Shown here one piece after another: positions 45,386-56,482 of a stretch of 64,000 nucleotides of DNA. Both the position numbers and the translations under genes were made by a program. The stretch is from contig OZ022506.1 of assembly GCA_963989385.1 (NCBI GenBank), forward strand, positions 11,179,841 through 11,243,840. The letters are read 5' to 3'. Under the pieces are notes generated by a model. That model ran no database searches. It saw only the letters and a program-made list of their open reading frames with translations, and was not told the DNA's origin. This DNA is from Ctena decussata. Lineage: Eukaryota; Mollusca; Bivalvia; Lucinida; Lucinidae. Numbering within the stretch: position 1 is the first letter of the stretch; each line of letters begins with the position of its first letter.

Positions 45386-45951
45386 TATATTCTGCAAAAG
45401 ATGGTGCTTGTGTTACTATTTGAACCATTTAGTCGTTTTTTGGCCCTAAATTACAACACAGCTTTACATCTTGTGGACACGTACTTTGGTATGGTATTTA
45501 TTCCAATTCCTTAACGGACTGCAGGACATTGTCGATTAAGAAGAATAGCTGAGCTCTATTAATTTCATAAAAAAAACGTCAAACAATCACAACTAGACAA
45601 CACCATTGAGACTGGAAATCTTTGTAACATGCACGAAAGAAAGTCAAATTCTGAACTTTTTGATGATATATTATTTGACCAGAAACTTATTTATTTTTTT
45701 AATTTTGACCAATTCCATCTGAAGTTCGCACCTATATTGCACTTAAACAGAATAAACAAACCCTAGTGAAGAAAGCATTACCTTCTCAGCTTCTTTTGCT
45801 AGCCTGCGATTTGCTGGAGAGCCACGGAAATCTAAAACAGACATGCCGGATACGGACCACGACAGTGACAGGTCTAACAGCAAGGGAATACTGTAAAATT
45901 TAAAGGCCTAGACATCTAACTTAATCACTAAAATAGTCCCTAAATGAAACA
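45386..45951. other. Non-coding stretch
   Basis: AT-rich; no gene or repeat recognised before the tandem-core element. Confidence 0.4.
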
Positions 45952-46713
45952 AGGCATCGCAGGCGATACAAATCCCCTCATACAAGACTACTTGCTCGAG
46001 ATATTGTCATACCCTACATTTGTGTTAAGTTATTTTAAACTCCATGGAGAAATGTAGGCGCTAGACCGATGACAAAGTTTTTCTAAAAATAGCTACAGTG
46101 ACCTTGACCTTTTGCTCGAGATATTGTCATGCCCTACATTTGTGTGAAGTTATTTTAAAATCCGTTGAGAAATGAAGGCGCTAGAGCGATGACAAAGTTT
46201 TTTCTAAAAATAGCCACAGTGACCTTGACCTTAGGCGCAGCACCCTAAAAGTCGAACTTGCTCGTGATATTGTAATCCCCTACGTTTGTGTGAAGTTATT
46301 TCAAAATCCGTTGAGAAATGTAGGCGCTAGAGCGATGACAAAGTTTTTCTAAAAATAGCAACAGTGACCTTGACCTTGGGCGCAGAACCCTGAAAGTAGA
46401 ACTTGCTCAAGATATTGTCATGCCCTACATTTAGTTGAAGCTATTTCAAAATCCGTTGAGAAATGTAGACGCTAGAGCAATGACAAAGTTTTTCTAAAAA
46501 TAGCCACAGTGACCTTAACCTTGGGCGCAGCACCCTGAAAGTCGAACTTGCTCGAGATATTGTCATGCTCTACACTTGTTTGAAGTTATTTCAAAATCCG
46601 TTGAGAAATGTAAGTGCTAGAGCGATGACAAAAGGTGAACATACGTACTTACGTACGTACTTACGTACTAGACAAAACCTATATCCCCTCACCACTTCGT
46701 GGTGTGAGGGGAT
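45952..46713. mobile_element. Tandem-core element 2, with terminal hairpin
   Basis: The left end has the small hairpin ATCGCAGGCGAT and then AATCCCCTCATAC. The right end is a strong hairpin, TATCCCCTCACCAC-TTC-GTGGTGTGAGGGGATA, carrying the inverted partner of the left CCCCTCA. Between them are about four and a half copies of the 145-bp unit also found at 31398-32690, though the ends differ from element 1. A palindromic ACGTACTTACGTACG stretch lies at 46644-46668. Confidence 0.75.
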
Positions 46714-46856
46714 AATTAATTGGTTAAACCTTTTTTTCATTAAATGAACCTGTCCATCCTAATCATTTGTATGAGTCCATTTCTAGTGTTAGGTATGTTG
46801 GGTCGATGTTTTCATTTTTATTGTATTTTGCACAGAATTTTTGTAAGCAAACAGTG

Positions 46857-46900
46857 TTGACCCTGATCAGACGCGTCTGAACTGGATCTGCACTGTTTGC
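46857..46900. repeat. 44-bp foldback GCAAACAGTG...CACTGTTTGC
   Basis: Perfect 10-bp ends with partly palindromic centre (CAGACGCGTCTG). A related foldback lies at 54502-54566 (GCAAACAG...CTGTTTGC). Confidence 0.7.
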
Positions 46901-47064
46901 ATGTGTACCAAAAACGGGTATCCGATCTAAAAAGGGGTAACAATGTTGTAGTGCATTCAAGTGGTGCAGAATCTAAACAAAGTAGATTCTAATTCAGGAG
47001 CAGTTTGATCGCGTTCTGTATTGTTTTCTTAGCATATCTGTCCAAAGACCTAGAATTTTTACTG

Positions 47065-47478
47065 TAAAGCTGCGTTTACATGGGCAAAGATCCTGTGACA
47101 AAGACGGTTTGCCACAGAAAATGTGCTCGTGTAAATGCCAAAATATGACAATGATTCTCTGATAAATACATATGGTAGTTACTAAGTTACTTCGATAAAT
47201 TAAATTAGTCTGTGTAAACGGAAAACTTTGCCAAAGATTATGTAACTTTGCTATTAACGTGAAAAATGTGACAAAGATTTTATTTCATTTGACGAATAAT
47301 ATTTGGTCGTGTGAACACTGCAGCCAATATTTCATTGCCAAAGTTTATTTGACAAAGATTCTATGTCACATTTTCTTTAACAAATAATTTGCTCCGTGTA
47401 AACGCAAAATGTTTGGCATACTTTCTTTGTTAAAGTTTCTGTGACATAGAAACTTTGCTCGTGTAAACGCGGTCTAAG
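47065..47478. mobile_element. Small inverted-repeat element of GTGTAAACGC/TTTGACAAAG motifs
   Basis: AGCTGCGTTTACATGG at 47068 is mirrored by CGTGTAAACGCGGTCT ending at 47475. The interior repeats TGACAAAGATT and GTGTAAACG motifs in both orientations. It lies only 15 bp beyond the receptor gene's stop codon, in its 3' flank. Confidence 0.55.
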
Positions 47479-47492
47479 CGTGGTCTGTTTTC

Positions 47493-48587
47493 TTATCTAT
47501 TGCAATAGCTGCAGAACATTTTCTTAATTTCGAGTTGGAATTTCTTGTCCAGACAACCATAAATGAATGGGTTGATGATATTATTGCAGATGTAGAATGA
47601 ACGAAGAATCAGCCTCAAAGTTAACAGGTCTGGGTCCTCTCCCCAAATTTCTACTTCAAGTATTGCCAAAAACATAAATACAAATTTTGGAATGTAACAG
47701 ATCGCAAATGCAATCGTTATTACAAGAAAAATAACTGTTATCCGCGAGCTTGGGACTTTTCTGAATGAAGTCTGGAAATCCCTCCGTGGCTCCTGTGCAC
47801 GAACATTTACGTGATCTTCATTCACTTTCTGATTGTCTGTTGAGACTGTCATATCACTATCATCAGATCCAGGTTTCGCATTTGAAGTTTTCTCAGTTGC
47901 AGGTGATGTAATTTTTGTTGCCAGAACTGTCACCATCGGCCTTCTGAACACAACAATATATATCCGAAAATACAGAACTGACATTATGATCAGTTCTGTA
48001 AAAATAACTAGCAGTCTTGCTAGACCATAACTGATCTTCGTAGCTCGTGTACCTCTTCCGACGCAGAGTTTAACTGTGAGACCATCCTTTAATTTAAGAA
48101 TTGCCATATCGACGAGCTTGAAGTAGGGTATCGAAAAAAGAACTGCAACGATGATCGTTATAACGACAGCTATTTTCTTCCACCTTTGCGTCATCTGTCT
48201 CCCTGTTGGCCTACATATTTTGAGGTAACGATCAAAAGCGATTATAAGAATGGTATATATCGATACGTTTGTCGTAGTCGAGCAGAGGAAATTCGAAAAC
48301 TTGCATCCAAGACCACTTAGTGCGCCATTCAGTAGAGACGATGCGACGAGCAGATGCGCCAAACAATTGACCACACAAGCTATCATGTCCAAAACTGCTA
48401 GCACTGGAATAAAGAATCTCCCATCACTGTAAGATCTATATCTTTTCAAGTAGATATACAGCACCGTTGCATTTCCCAACACTCCTAATAACAGATATGC
48501 TAACAAAATAAAAGTATGGGGAATTTGTCGTTCATACCAATTATCAAAATAACTTGACTGATTTAAATGGCTTGTTTGATTGTCCAT
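47493..48587 (-). CDS. Orphan class A (rhodopsin-like) G-protein-coupled receptor, 364 residues
   Basis: Seven hydrophobic segments and the family's key residues are all present. There are N-glycosylation sites at N3 and N9, N39 in TM1 (LGNATVLY), D67 in TM2 and C95 at the start of TM3, which can bond to C175 in extracellular loop 2. D119-R120-Y121 closes TM3, C297-Y-I-P300 lies in TM6 (Tyr where Trp is usual), and N339-P-F-I-Y343 lies in TM7. Intracellular loop 3 is long, Ser/Thr-rich and charged (about 216-278). C359 and C362 near the C-terminus could be palmitoylated. The frame is a single intact exon with purine context before the ATG. It most resembles peptide-receptor-like orphan GPCRs, of which molluscs have many intronless members; the ligand cannot be inferred. 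Confidence 0.9.
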   Translation of the reverse strand: MDNQTSHLNQSSYFDNWYERQIPHTFILLAYLLLGVLGNATVLYIYLKRYRSYSDGRFFIPVLAVLDMIACVVNCLAHLLVASSLLNGALSGLGCKFSNFLCSTTTNVSIYTILIIAFDRYLKICRPTGRQMTQRWKKIAVVITIIVAVLFSIPYFKLVDMAILKLKDGLTVKLCVGRGTRATKISYGLARLLVIFTELIIMSVLYFRIYIVVFRRPMVTVLATKITSPATEKTSNAKPGSDDSDMTVSTDNQKVNEDHVNVRAQEPRRDFQTSFRKVPSSRITVIFLVITIAFAICYIPKFVFMFLAILEVEIWGEDPDLLTLRLILRSFYICNNIINPFIYGCLDKKFQLEIKKMFCSYCNR

Positions 48588-49225
48588 AGCTTCTTATTTG
48601 TCAACATTAACACTGCTTGAACGTTTGGTATAAATTCTATGACATCCCAGCCAGAAAGCTGGCATTTTAAATATGATGCTAACCAATAAAATAACTCTTC
48701 CTCATGAATCACTCGAACAGAACAATAAACAATTGACTAAACAGGAAGCTGCCACGCAGCAAAAACTAACAAGAACTAAAAGCCTTAACCAGCGAATGCG
48801 GACGCTCAACTACGTAACGTTTGTTTTCTATTCGACATGAGCACTGGCGCCTTGAGAATTATGCAATTAAAGTCGAAATTGGCTGACTCATATAGAACAT
48901 TTGCAAGAAAAGTTCCAAGGTATTATCTTCTTTTTTGCACCTTTCTTGCGTTAAGAACGTCTGTTTGTGGGAAATGTTCCTGTTTCACAGATTTGTTCTT
49001 GTACTGAATGGGATGAACTTTGAAATTGTGGCCTAATCAATGTTCTTTTCTTTTTTTGTAACCTTCGGAAAGCTCACATTATAACGCACGTACGCTTAAG
49101 CTAGGAACGAGTAGCCCGAATTATGCTTGTGTATTGGTTGGAATCCAAACGTTTGGTGGAAATGAAACTTCTCTTTCCAGATCTGCGTCTTGTTAGTGTT
49201 CTTGGATATCGTGCCAGATTACACG
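48588..49225. other. Upstream flank of the receptor gene
   Basis: AATTTATACC on the minus strand near 48627-48637, about 45 bp before the ATG, is a weak TATA candidate. No other gene is seen. Confidence 0.4.
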
Positions 49226-50030
49226 TACGAGGGGCGTTCAATAAGTTTGTAGAACTCGGTATTTTTCTATATAAATTCAAGATTTCTTTTTTCATTTTTG
49301 TGCTGTGTAAGATGAATGATAACAGCCGTTCAGTCAACACGTACATTTTTTGTTTTTACCTTTTGTTTGAAAACCTATACCCATAGGCAAAAATGGCAAG
49401 TCAGAATATTGAGTTCAGAGCAGTCATAAAGTTCCTCACTAAGGAGGGTGCAAACCCCAAAAAAATCCATCGGCGCATGGCTGATGTGTATGGTGATAGA
49501 AGCCCAAAGTATTCTACAGTGGCAAAGTGGTCAGCAGAATTTAAACGTGAGCGGGACTCCTTAGAAGATGACCCAAGGCCAGGTCGCCCTGCTGATGTCA
49601 TCAGCCAGGAGATGATCGACCGTGTTGAGAGACTTCTGCTAAACGATCGCCGAATCAAAGTTGCCGAACCTGCTTCAGAATGTGGTATTTCTAATAAAAG
49701 TGTTTATACTATAATCCATGAACATTTAGGCATGTCAAAAGTATCTGCCAGGTGGGTACCCAGAAACCTGAACATGCAAGATCGTCAACAAGGGTGGAGT
49801 CAAGTCAAGAACTTCTGGAAGTGTACAATTCCAGTCCAGAAGACTTTTAATGGATAGGGTTTGGGATCTGATTCAGTCAGTTTCTGAAGTGTAGTTACTC
49901 TTTAAATTTTCACACTCGTCTTGTAATAGGAGATGAAACTTGGCTTCACCACTGGGACCCAGATACTAAAAAAAATCGATGTAATGGAAGCACCAGCAGT
50001 ATTTTCTGCTATATGTGATTTAAAACCATA
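49226..50030 (+). pseudogene. mariner transposon relic 1 (transposase N-terminal half)
   Basis: A TA followed by an ITR-like end, CGAGGGGCGTTCAATAAGTT (49228), leads to a 154-codon frame at 49393-49857. This contains the two helix-turn-helix regions of mariner transposases (residues 8-60 and 80-125) and the linker GRPADV plus WVPRNLN. The frame then breaks. DETWLHHWDPDTKK, carrying the first catalytic Asp, reappears in another frame at about 49931-49975 after an interruption of roughly 70 bp. The rest of the catalytic domain and the 3' ITR are not found. Non-functional. The other copy, at 53396-53815, shares the same ITR and protein family. Confidence 0.8.
49852..49909. repeat. 58-bp segment shared with 59216-59273
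   Basis: GGATAGGGTTTGGGATCTGA and the following 38 bp recur at 59216-59273 with two mismatches. Here the segment coincides with the break in the mariner transposase frame. Confidence 0.75.
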
Positions 50031-50420
50031 AATCAGCTGGCAGAAGAAAATTGAACCTAAACTTGTAGGCGTTTCTATTGATGTTCAATGTATATTTCAT
50101 TTACTGATACTTAGAACATGGAAATGAAATACGGCAGCTATCCGGCGAGCATTACATTGAACAAACGGTCATTCAGACGTAGAAGCAACTGAATGGCGAC
50201 CTTAGTTTAGTTTAAACATATTTTATTTCATATCGTTACAAATATTCATGTACATTGTATATATACAGCATGAAAACATTCAAAGGATCAGAACAGAAGC
50301 TAAAACTTATCGAGTTCTTATCAGAAATATCTATACATGTATATATGTACAATAACTATCCATTTTGGCGGAATACATAACCTTTTTAGAAAATGTGATG
50401 CAAAAAGAAAATTTAACTAG
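50031..50420. other. Non-coding stretch after the mariner relic
   Basis: AT-rich; no recognisable 3' mariner end. Confidence 0.4.
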
Positions 50421-52215
50421 AAATGTGTCCAAAGGACACGGATGCCCCCGCTTAGTACCTTGAGTAAGATGGCACCTTGATTATGCTACTGACACTTGTT
50501 GGATAACTAGGTTCATGGAGGCAGACTTGTTTAAAATAAAATGACACATCAAAGGATATGAAATATAGGTAAAAAAGACTTACTTTTTTGCAGTTAAACC
50601 ACTAACACACAAACATTTTTTCTTATAGCCTATTCACATAGCGTAAGTGTGAACTGTGACCTTGACCTTTAAGCTAGTGACACGGTTCTTGGGCCCAAGT
50701 GATTGTCTTGCCAAATACTGTTGAAATCCCACAATGCAGGACAAAGTTATGTGCAGAGTACAAAAAAGGTTTTTCGCTGTAGCCTATGCACAAATTTTGA
50801 GTGCAGACTGTGACCTTGACCTTTAAGCTTGAAATATGGTTCTTGCATACTACACATTACCTACCCACGATCATTATTTGTGCCAAATGATTTTAAAATT
50901 CCACCTTACAGGAAAAAGTTATAGGCACAAAAATGTTTTCACTGTCGCCTTTACACAAAGTTTACATGTGCAGTGTGACCTTGGCCTTCAAGCTAGCGGT
51001 TTGTCATGATGATAAATGCAGAATAAAGGATGGGCAGGACAAGAACTTGTTTCACTTAAGCCTATGCACAAATTTTTAAGTGCGGGCTGTGACCTTGACC
51101 TTTAAGCGAGCCACATGGTTCTCACACGCAACACGTCGACTTGTCATGATAATCATTTATGCCAAATAACTTTGAAATTCAATAATGCAGAATAAAGTAA
51201 TGGGCGGGACATGAGTTTTTCACTACAGCCTATGCACAAAGTTAACGTGGCAAGTGAGGTCTTGACCTTCAAGGTATCGACGTGGTTCGTGCACGCGACA
51301 CATCGTCTTGTCGTGATAATCATTATGCCAAATAATGTTAGGATTCCACCATGCAGGACAAAGTTATGGACCGGACACGAACATGTCTTATTATAGCCTA
51401 TTCACAAACTTTAAGTTTGAACTGTGACCTCGACCTTCGAGCTAGCGATATGGTTCTTGCACGCGACACACTCTCTTGTCCCGATGATCATTTGTGCCAA
51501 ATGATTTTTAAATCCCAACATGCAGGCCGAAGATATGGGTCAGACATATGCAGTGTGACCTTGACCTTCAAGCTAGCGGTTTGTCACGATGATCATTTAT
51601 GCCATATAATTTTGAATCCCACCATGCAGAATAAAGTAATGGGCAGGACAAGAACTTGACTCACTTAAACCTATGCTCAAAGTTTAAGTGCGGGCTGTGA
51701 CCTTGATCTTTAAGCGAGCCACATGGTTCTCACACGCAAAACATTGACTTTCATGATAAATATTTATGCCAAATAACTTTGAAATTCCATTATGCAGAAT
51801 AAAGTAATGGGCGGGACATGAATTTTTTCATTACAGCCTAAGCACAAAGTTTACGTGGCCAGTGTGACCTTAACTTTCAAGGTAGCGACGTGGTTCTTGC
51901 ACGCGACACATTGTCTTGTCATGACTATCATTTATGCCAAATAATGTTAGGATCCCGCCATGCAGGACAAAGTTATGGACCGGACACGAACATGTCTCAT
52001 TAAAGCCTATTAACAAACTTTAAGTGTGAACTGTGACCTTGACCTTCAAGCTAGCGACATGGTTCTTGCACGCGACACACCCTCCTGTCCCGATGATCAT
52101 TTGTGCCAGATAATTTTTAAATCCCACCATGGAGGCCAAAAATATGGGTCGGACACGATTCTGGTAACACACAAACATACACACACAACCACGCACACAC
52201 ATACACACACACGGA
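50421..52215. mobile_element. Tandem-core element 3 (about ten units)
   Basis: The left end has the hairpin GTGTCC-AAA-GGACAC (50425-50439) followed by GATGCCCCC. Units of about 113-168 bp follow, each with AGCCTATGCACAAA, TGTGACCTTGACCTT, CTAGCGACATGGTTCTTGC, GATCATTTATGCCAAATAA and CCACCATGCAGGACAAAGTT. A CA/AC-rich stretch (52171-52212) marks the right side; the exact end is uncertain. Unit sequence differs from elements 1 and 2 apart from the TGACCTTGACCTT core. Open frames of 97-102 codons here are repeat artefacts. Confidence 0.7.
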
Positions 52216-52253
52216 CAGGTAAGACTCTTTATGCCCTTCCGCCATTTCATGCC

Positions 52254-52274
52254 GGGGGGGGGGGGGGGGGGGGG
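52254..52274. repeat. Poly-G run of 21
   Basis: Uninterrupted G homopolymer, next to the CA-rich end of tandem-core element 3. It can form G-quadruplex structure and is prone to assembly error. Confidence 0.9.
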
Positions 52275-52531
52275 AAGCAACAGAGGTAATCGAAATATAT
52301 ACCCAGTTAGCACAAAACGGTTGTATCGTCTGCGAACAGTGGGATATTTGAACCTATGTCAGTTACGATGTCATTTATGTATAAAAGGAAGAGTAAGGGG
52401 CCTAACAATATCCTTGAGGGACACCAGCTCTTAAGGAACCCCAATCTGAGGCGACTCCTGGTAGAGCAGGCGACCTTGAGAAAATAGGTTCAGCTAATTA
52501 TAATAGTTTGTAATTAGAGGAAAATAAATTT

Positions 52532-52733
52532 TCAGCCGCGACACGACAAAACCAACAGAGTGGCATGTGCGGCCAGCGAAGACTCAAATCAAATCTCATT
52601 GGCCCAGTCTGATTAGAGTCTTTGCTGTCAGCATGGAGGTAGCTTAGAGTCTAAGCTATCCTTCAAGCGAAACAGCAATCTGTGTCTTTGCTGGCCGCTC
52701 ATGCCACTTTCTTGGTTTTGTCGTGTCTCGGTC
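52532..52733. mobile_element. MITE copy D (diverged, about 202 bp)
   Basis: CAGCCGCGACACGACAAAAC to TCGTGTCTCGGTC, family of the 236-bp MITE but more diverged and shorter. ATTT flanks both sides (52528-52531 and 52734-52737). Confidence 0.7.
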
Positions 52734-52860
52734 ATTTCCATTTGGTTGATGTGCCTCTGTGGGGGGAAACCTACGCTAGCGAGTTTTAGGCGTCTTATCT
52801 GATATCTGCAGCTGCTGTGTCTCAGTAAGTGGCTCTGAAGGTAATCCTCGTTTCCTGCTA

Positions 52861-52985
52861 AGACCCAAACGTTGGAAAATAAAATGCTATGGGCAGCTCA
52901 CCTGCCCATAGCATTTTTCTTTTCAACGTTCGGGGATTTGGTCTCACCTGCCCATAGCATTTTTCTTTCCAACGTTTGGGAATTT
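52861..52985. repeat. Hairpin plus a third direct copy (CTGCCCATAGCATTTT)
   Basis: CCCAAACGTTGGAAAATAAA...TATGGGCAG (52864-52896) faces its complement across CTCAC. A second right-arm copy (CTGCCCATAGCATTTTTCTT, CCAACGTTTGGG) follows directly at 52949-52981. Confidence 0.8.
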
Positions 52986-53395
52986 GCGACATTGAAGAAG
53001 TAAAACGCGAGTGTGATGCACTTAATTTGGCAAAAGTACGATTATATTGTGTTAAAGGGCCATATAATGTCTGTACGTATCATAAATGGGAGCATTTACG
53101 TCTCCTAACACTCTTCATCTACAATTCATTGATATATTTTCCTTCTTTTATTTATCCCTAGGAACAATTATGCAACATTTTACGTATGGACCTATGACCA
53201 ATGAAATATTATTCAGACCAGCAGACATGTCGCTGTAAATTATGTTATTTCAACTACTTCCTTTTGATTTAACTTGCACAATGCGTGTATTTTTAATTTT
53301 ACCGTGCTCAATTCGACACTAAGTCTATGCAAACTTGAAAAAAGGGCCCATAATTCGTTCTGAGACCACTGCATTGGAGTGTAGGTACGAGGGGA
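52986..53395. other. Non-coding stretch
   Basis: A 61-codon frame at 52976-53161 begins in the hairpin and has no resemblance to known proteins. Confidence 0.4.
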
Positions 53396-53815
53396 GTTCA
53401 ATAAACTTATAGAACTCGGGGTTTAACTCACAGATTGGAAGATGGTTTCAACATTATTTTTCAATATAATCCCCCTTTACTTCAATGCATTTGGCCCACT
53501 TTTCTGTTAAGCAGTCATGCCTTTGAAATAAAAGTCGTCTGTTTGGTCCTAAAACCAAGCCTCTGTAGCAGCATTGAGCTCATCATCGTCCCGAAATATT
53601 GTTCCACGCAAGTGGGACTTCAAATTTCGAAACAGATAAATAATCACTTGGGGCCAGGTCAGGACTGTATGGCGGGTGGTTTAACTGCTGGAACTTGCAC
53701 TCACGAATAGCCGCTTGTGCAACTCTGGACTCCACCCTTTGCTGACAATCTTTCATGTTCAGGTTTCTGGGTACCCACCTGGCAGATACTTTTGACATGC
53801 CTAAATGTTCGTGGA
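53396..53815 (-). pseudogene. mariner transposon relic 2 (internally deleted)
   Basis: TACGAGGGGAGTTCAATAAA at 53396 is the terminal repeat. Reading the minus strand from 53798, MSKVSARWVPRNLNMKDCQQ is followed almost at once by HPPYSPDLAPSDY. In an intact mariner these segments are separated by the central catalytic domain, so that domain has been deleted. The SPDLAPSDY motif carries the third catalytic Asp. A frameshift follows it. The 5' end is truncated beyond 53815. Confidence 0.8.
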
Positions 53816-55140
53816 TTATAGTGTATTTGTATAATGGATATTGTGTTGGTATTGAAAGAGAAATTCGAACTATTGAACAACTTCCGTTTATTTAGGTTTT
53901 TGATTCACACAAACACGCGCATAATGATTGCTTTGCTAAATTTCTGAGATCTGATATGCACGAAAAGTTGTTAAAATATTTAAGGGATCTTTTACATTTT
54001 ATTCCATAATGGTCAGTATTAAGATGACTTTATTGATCGGTTGTTAAGTATCTTTAACTGATTTTTCCCCTTTTCACTGAAAGTGATACCGTTCACCATC
54101 TGCACTATTACGTAGGTTGTTATCCCTGTTTTCTCCTTTACGTGGCTGCCCTTTTAGGAAGGATTTCTTCGCTCAGGAAAGCAAACAGGAAGCCGAAAAA
54201 AAAACTGTCTCACTTTTAAAAGATAGCCGGAAAAGAAGGCGGTGTCCCCATACACCTTAATGTAAAATGACACTTACTTCATGTATGAAATTTCAATTTA
54301 ATCATTTTTGATATATGCTTTACTGTTAAAGTTTCTTTGAGATATTTGTTACCATAACTACTCTAAATTATGGGACATTTTAACCTATCAGGGAAATTTT
54401 CCTATCCCTTAAATTGCCTAAAAGCTGACGACAAAATGTACGTCCGCAAAATTTCAGTGTTTCGTTCAAGCTACATCAAATGAGAATTCAAAGACTAAAC
54501 GGCAAACAGTAGATCCTGATAAGGTGGCTCATCATGAGCCGCCTCGGCTGGATCTATGCTGTTTGCAAATTCATAAATTTTGAGTTTTGGCATTTTGAGT
54601 ACCTTTATATGATTTTACTTGAAAATATTCCATGTGAATTAAGTTATCTCTATGAGCTCTTGTACACACTATCAGATAACGAGTAAAATCTGAAGCCGGA
54701 ATAACAAACAGCTCCTGATCACACCGGCACAGTGCCTTATTCGTAATGAATAGGTTTGCTAATACCCCTATTCCACACAGACCACGAATCCCACGAATCG
54801 CCACGAATCGATAAATTTTAGGATTCATAGCTGAATCGTAATTACTTCGTGAAGTTCTTAACTGAATCGTATATATTCGTAGTCAGTTCTTGCAATTCTT
54901 GAGCAATCGGGAATTCGTGGCAAAAGTTTTGAGCTGTTCAAAATATTGGCCACGAATTCCCGATTAAAAAAAAATCGTAGTTAATTCGTAACAGATTCTT
55001 AATGCATTCTTAGGCATCGTAACTGAATCGAAATCGATTCTGAGGCGTTCGTAGTGTTCTGAACTCATATGGGGATTCGTGAATTTGTACCTTTGATGCA
55101 TTTGCGCACAGTGAAGGCTCTGGACGCATGCATTTATCTA
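53816..55140. other. Non-coding stretch with repeat traces
   Basis: Contains a stray hAT-like end near 54112-54131, a foldback at 54502-54566, and a block at 54765-55080 dense in GAATCGT/CACGAAT(C/T) motifs. No gene is seen. Confidence 0.45.
54502..54566. repeat. 65-bp foldback GCAAACAG...CTGTTTGC
   Basis: GCAAACAGTAGATCC and GGATCTATGCTGTTTGC pair at the ends; the centre has ATCATGAG. Related to 46857-46900. Confidence 0.65.
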
Positions 55141-55501
55141 CCCAGCGGGCAAATGACGTTGTACTGACGTCGATGAGATGTCACGACGTCGCACTGTCTG
55201 CGCCAGTGTTTAGGGTTTTTACCACAGTGTCTGATTTCTTAGGCAAGACTGCATTATCATCACAAGAATCAAGAATATCTGTGTAAAACAAAGTAATTTG
55301 CTAATGAGCAACTTCGCAATATGAGACAATGGCTTTGGAAGTCAGAAATTACTTTTAAAAGGTGTTCATACCTGTATTGTAAAATGTGAAATCTTATTTA
55401 AGGAGTAGACAGAAGTCGGTACGCAGCCTTTTGACCAAGTATTAACGTCGAAACAGAAACAACGTCGACATGACATTGTTTCTGCGTTGTGTGCTTGCTG
55501 G
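55141..55501. mobile_element. Short CCAGC-ended element rich in GACGT
   Basis: CCCAGCGGGCAAATGACG at the left and GTGTGCTTGCTGG at the right form imperfect inverted ends; GACGTCG/CGTCGA motifs cluster at both ends. It resembles the compact copy at 59709-59815 and, at the tips only, 6482-7336. Confidence 0.5.
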
Positions 55502-55817
55502 CTTGAAATCAGTTGTCATGCTGTTACATTGACGCTGAAACGTATGTGCTTAAAAGCAAGTTAAAAGGTTTAAACCTTGCTAGCAGAACAGAACCACTTA
55601 AGTAAAAATGCAGCTTGTATAAGAGGGAATCTTGAAGAAACTCTTGGAGTTAATGGCTTGGAAGACAACAATGAAAACAAGTAATGTAAAGGAGAATAAA
55701 ATAAATTCAGAACAGCTTAACATCTTATCACAGATCAACGCTTATCATTTTGTTTCAAATAAAATGCCTTTGTGAAGTACTAAAAACGATACAGAATATA
55801 AACTGAATCAGCTCAAC

Positions 55818-55928
55818 ATGTCTTTGGTGACAAGGAAGGTGTACTTCGGAAATAGAACCAAGCGCCAGACTGCCAGAACAAAGCGGAGACAGTTCGTATT
55901 ATCTCCTAGCCCTATTGGTTTGAATAAG
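55818..55928 (+). CDS. Candidate first coding exon, basic N-terminus, unrecognised
   Basis: ATG at 55818 opens 37 codons, MSLVTRKVYFGNRTKRQTAR and then TKRRQFVLSPSPIGLNK, ending exactly in phase at AAG|GTAATT (55929). The Lys/Arg content (10 of 37) and the splice donor make it a plausible coding exon of a host gene oriented rightwards. I recognise neither the protein nor a second exon. A chance open frame of this length is quite possible. Confidence 0.3.
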
Positions 55929-56320
55929 GTAATTATTATTATTGTTTAGTATCCTGTACAGAATATGGTCCTTATATCCCGCTCCGCTTTGTTATTCTTG
56001 AACAAAACTTTGACGCTTTCGCCGCCGTCACCGTCTCAGTGATACTCGCCAGAGATTTCACCCTACTAGCCGGTGTAACGAAGTAAAGCGGCCCCCATAG
56101 AATAACGACCACCGGTCATTATTCTTTAAAGACTCTCCGATTATAATTTTATACCCCATCTCCCCTGGTTATAATATTATGACTGCCTCGCGCGGATAAG
56201 TAAAACGAACCTTCACGAAAAATTGAGACCACCATAAAATTACAGCCCTCGGTCATTATTTTTTTAAGAAAAGTGGCCTACGGTCATTATCCACTCTACG
56301 CGCGCGAAGTTATATGACAA

Positions 56321-56375
<55 letters not shown>

Positions 56376-56482
56376 TCCTACCTTCCCCGCTCTTCCCCCG
56401 CCAAACGATAAAGTCACTCCGAATGTCCCTTACGCATCAATGGTTCATATTTCATTCATTTCAGCCTGACACTTATTGAAAT
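55929..56482. other. Non-coding stretch containing a microsatellite
   Basis: Would be intronic if the 55818 exon is real. Includes the AG repeat at 56324-56372. Confidence 0.4.
56324..56372. repeat. (AG)24 microsatellite
   Basis: Uninterrupted AG dinucleotides. Confidence 0.95.

Noticed and set aside
51351..52313. Frames of 87-102 codons in the TGACCTTGACCTT array
   Set aside because: Repeat-derived, including translations of CA and G runs.
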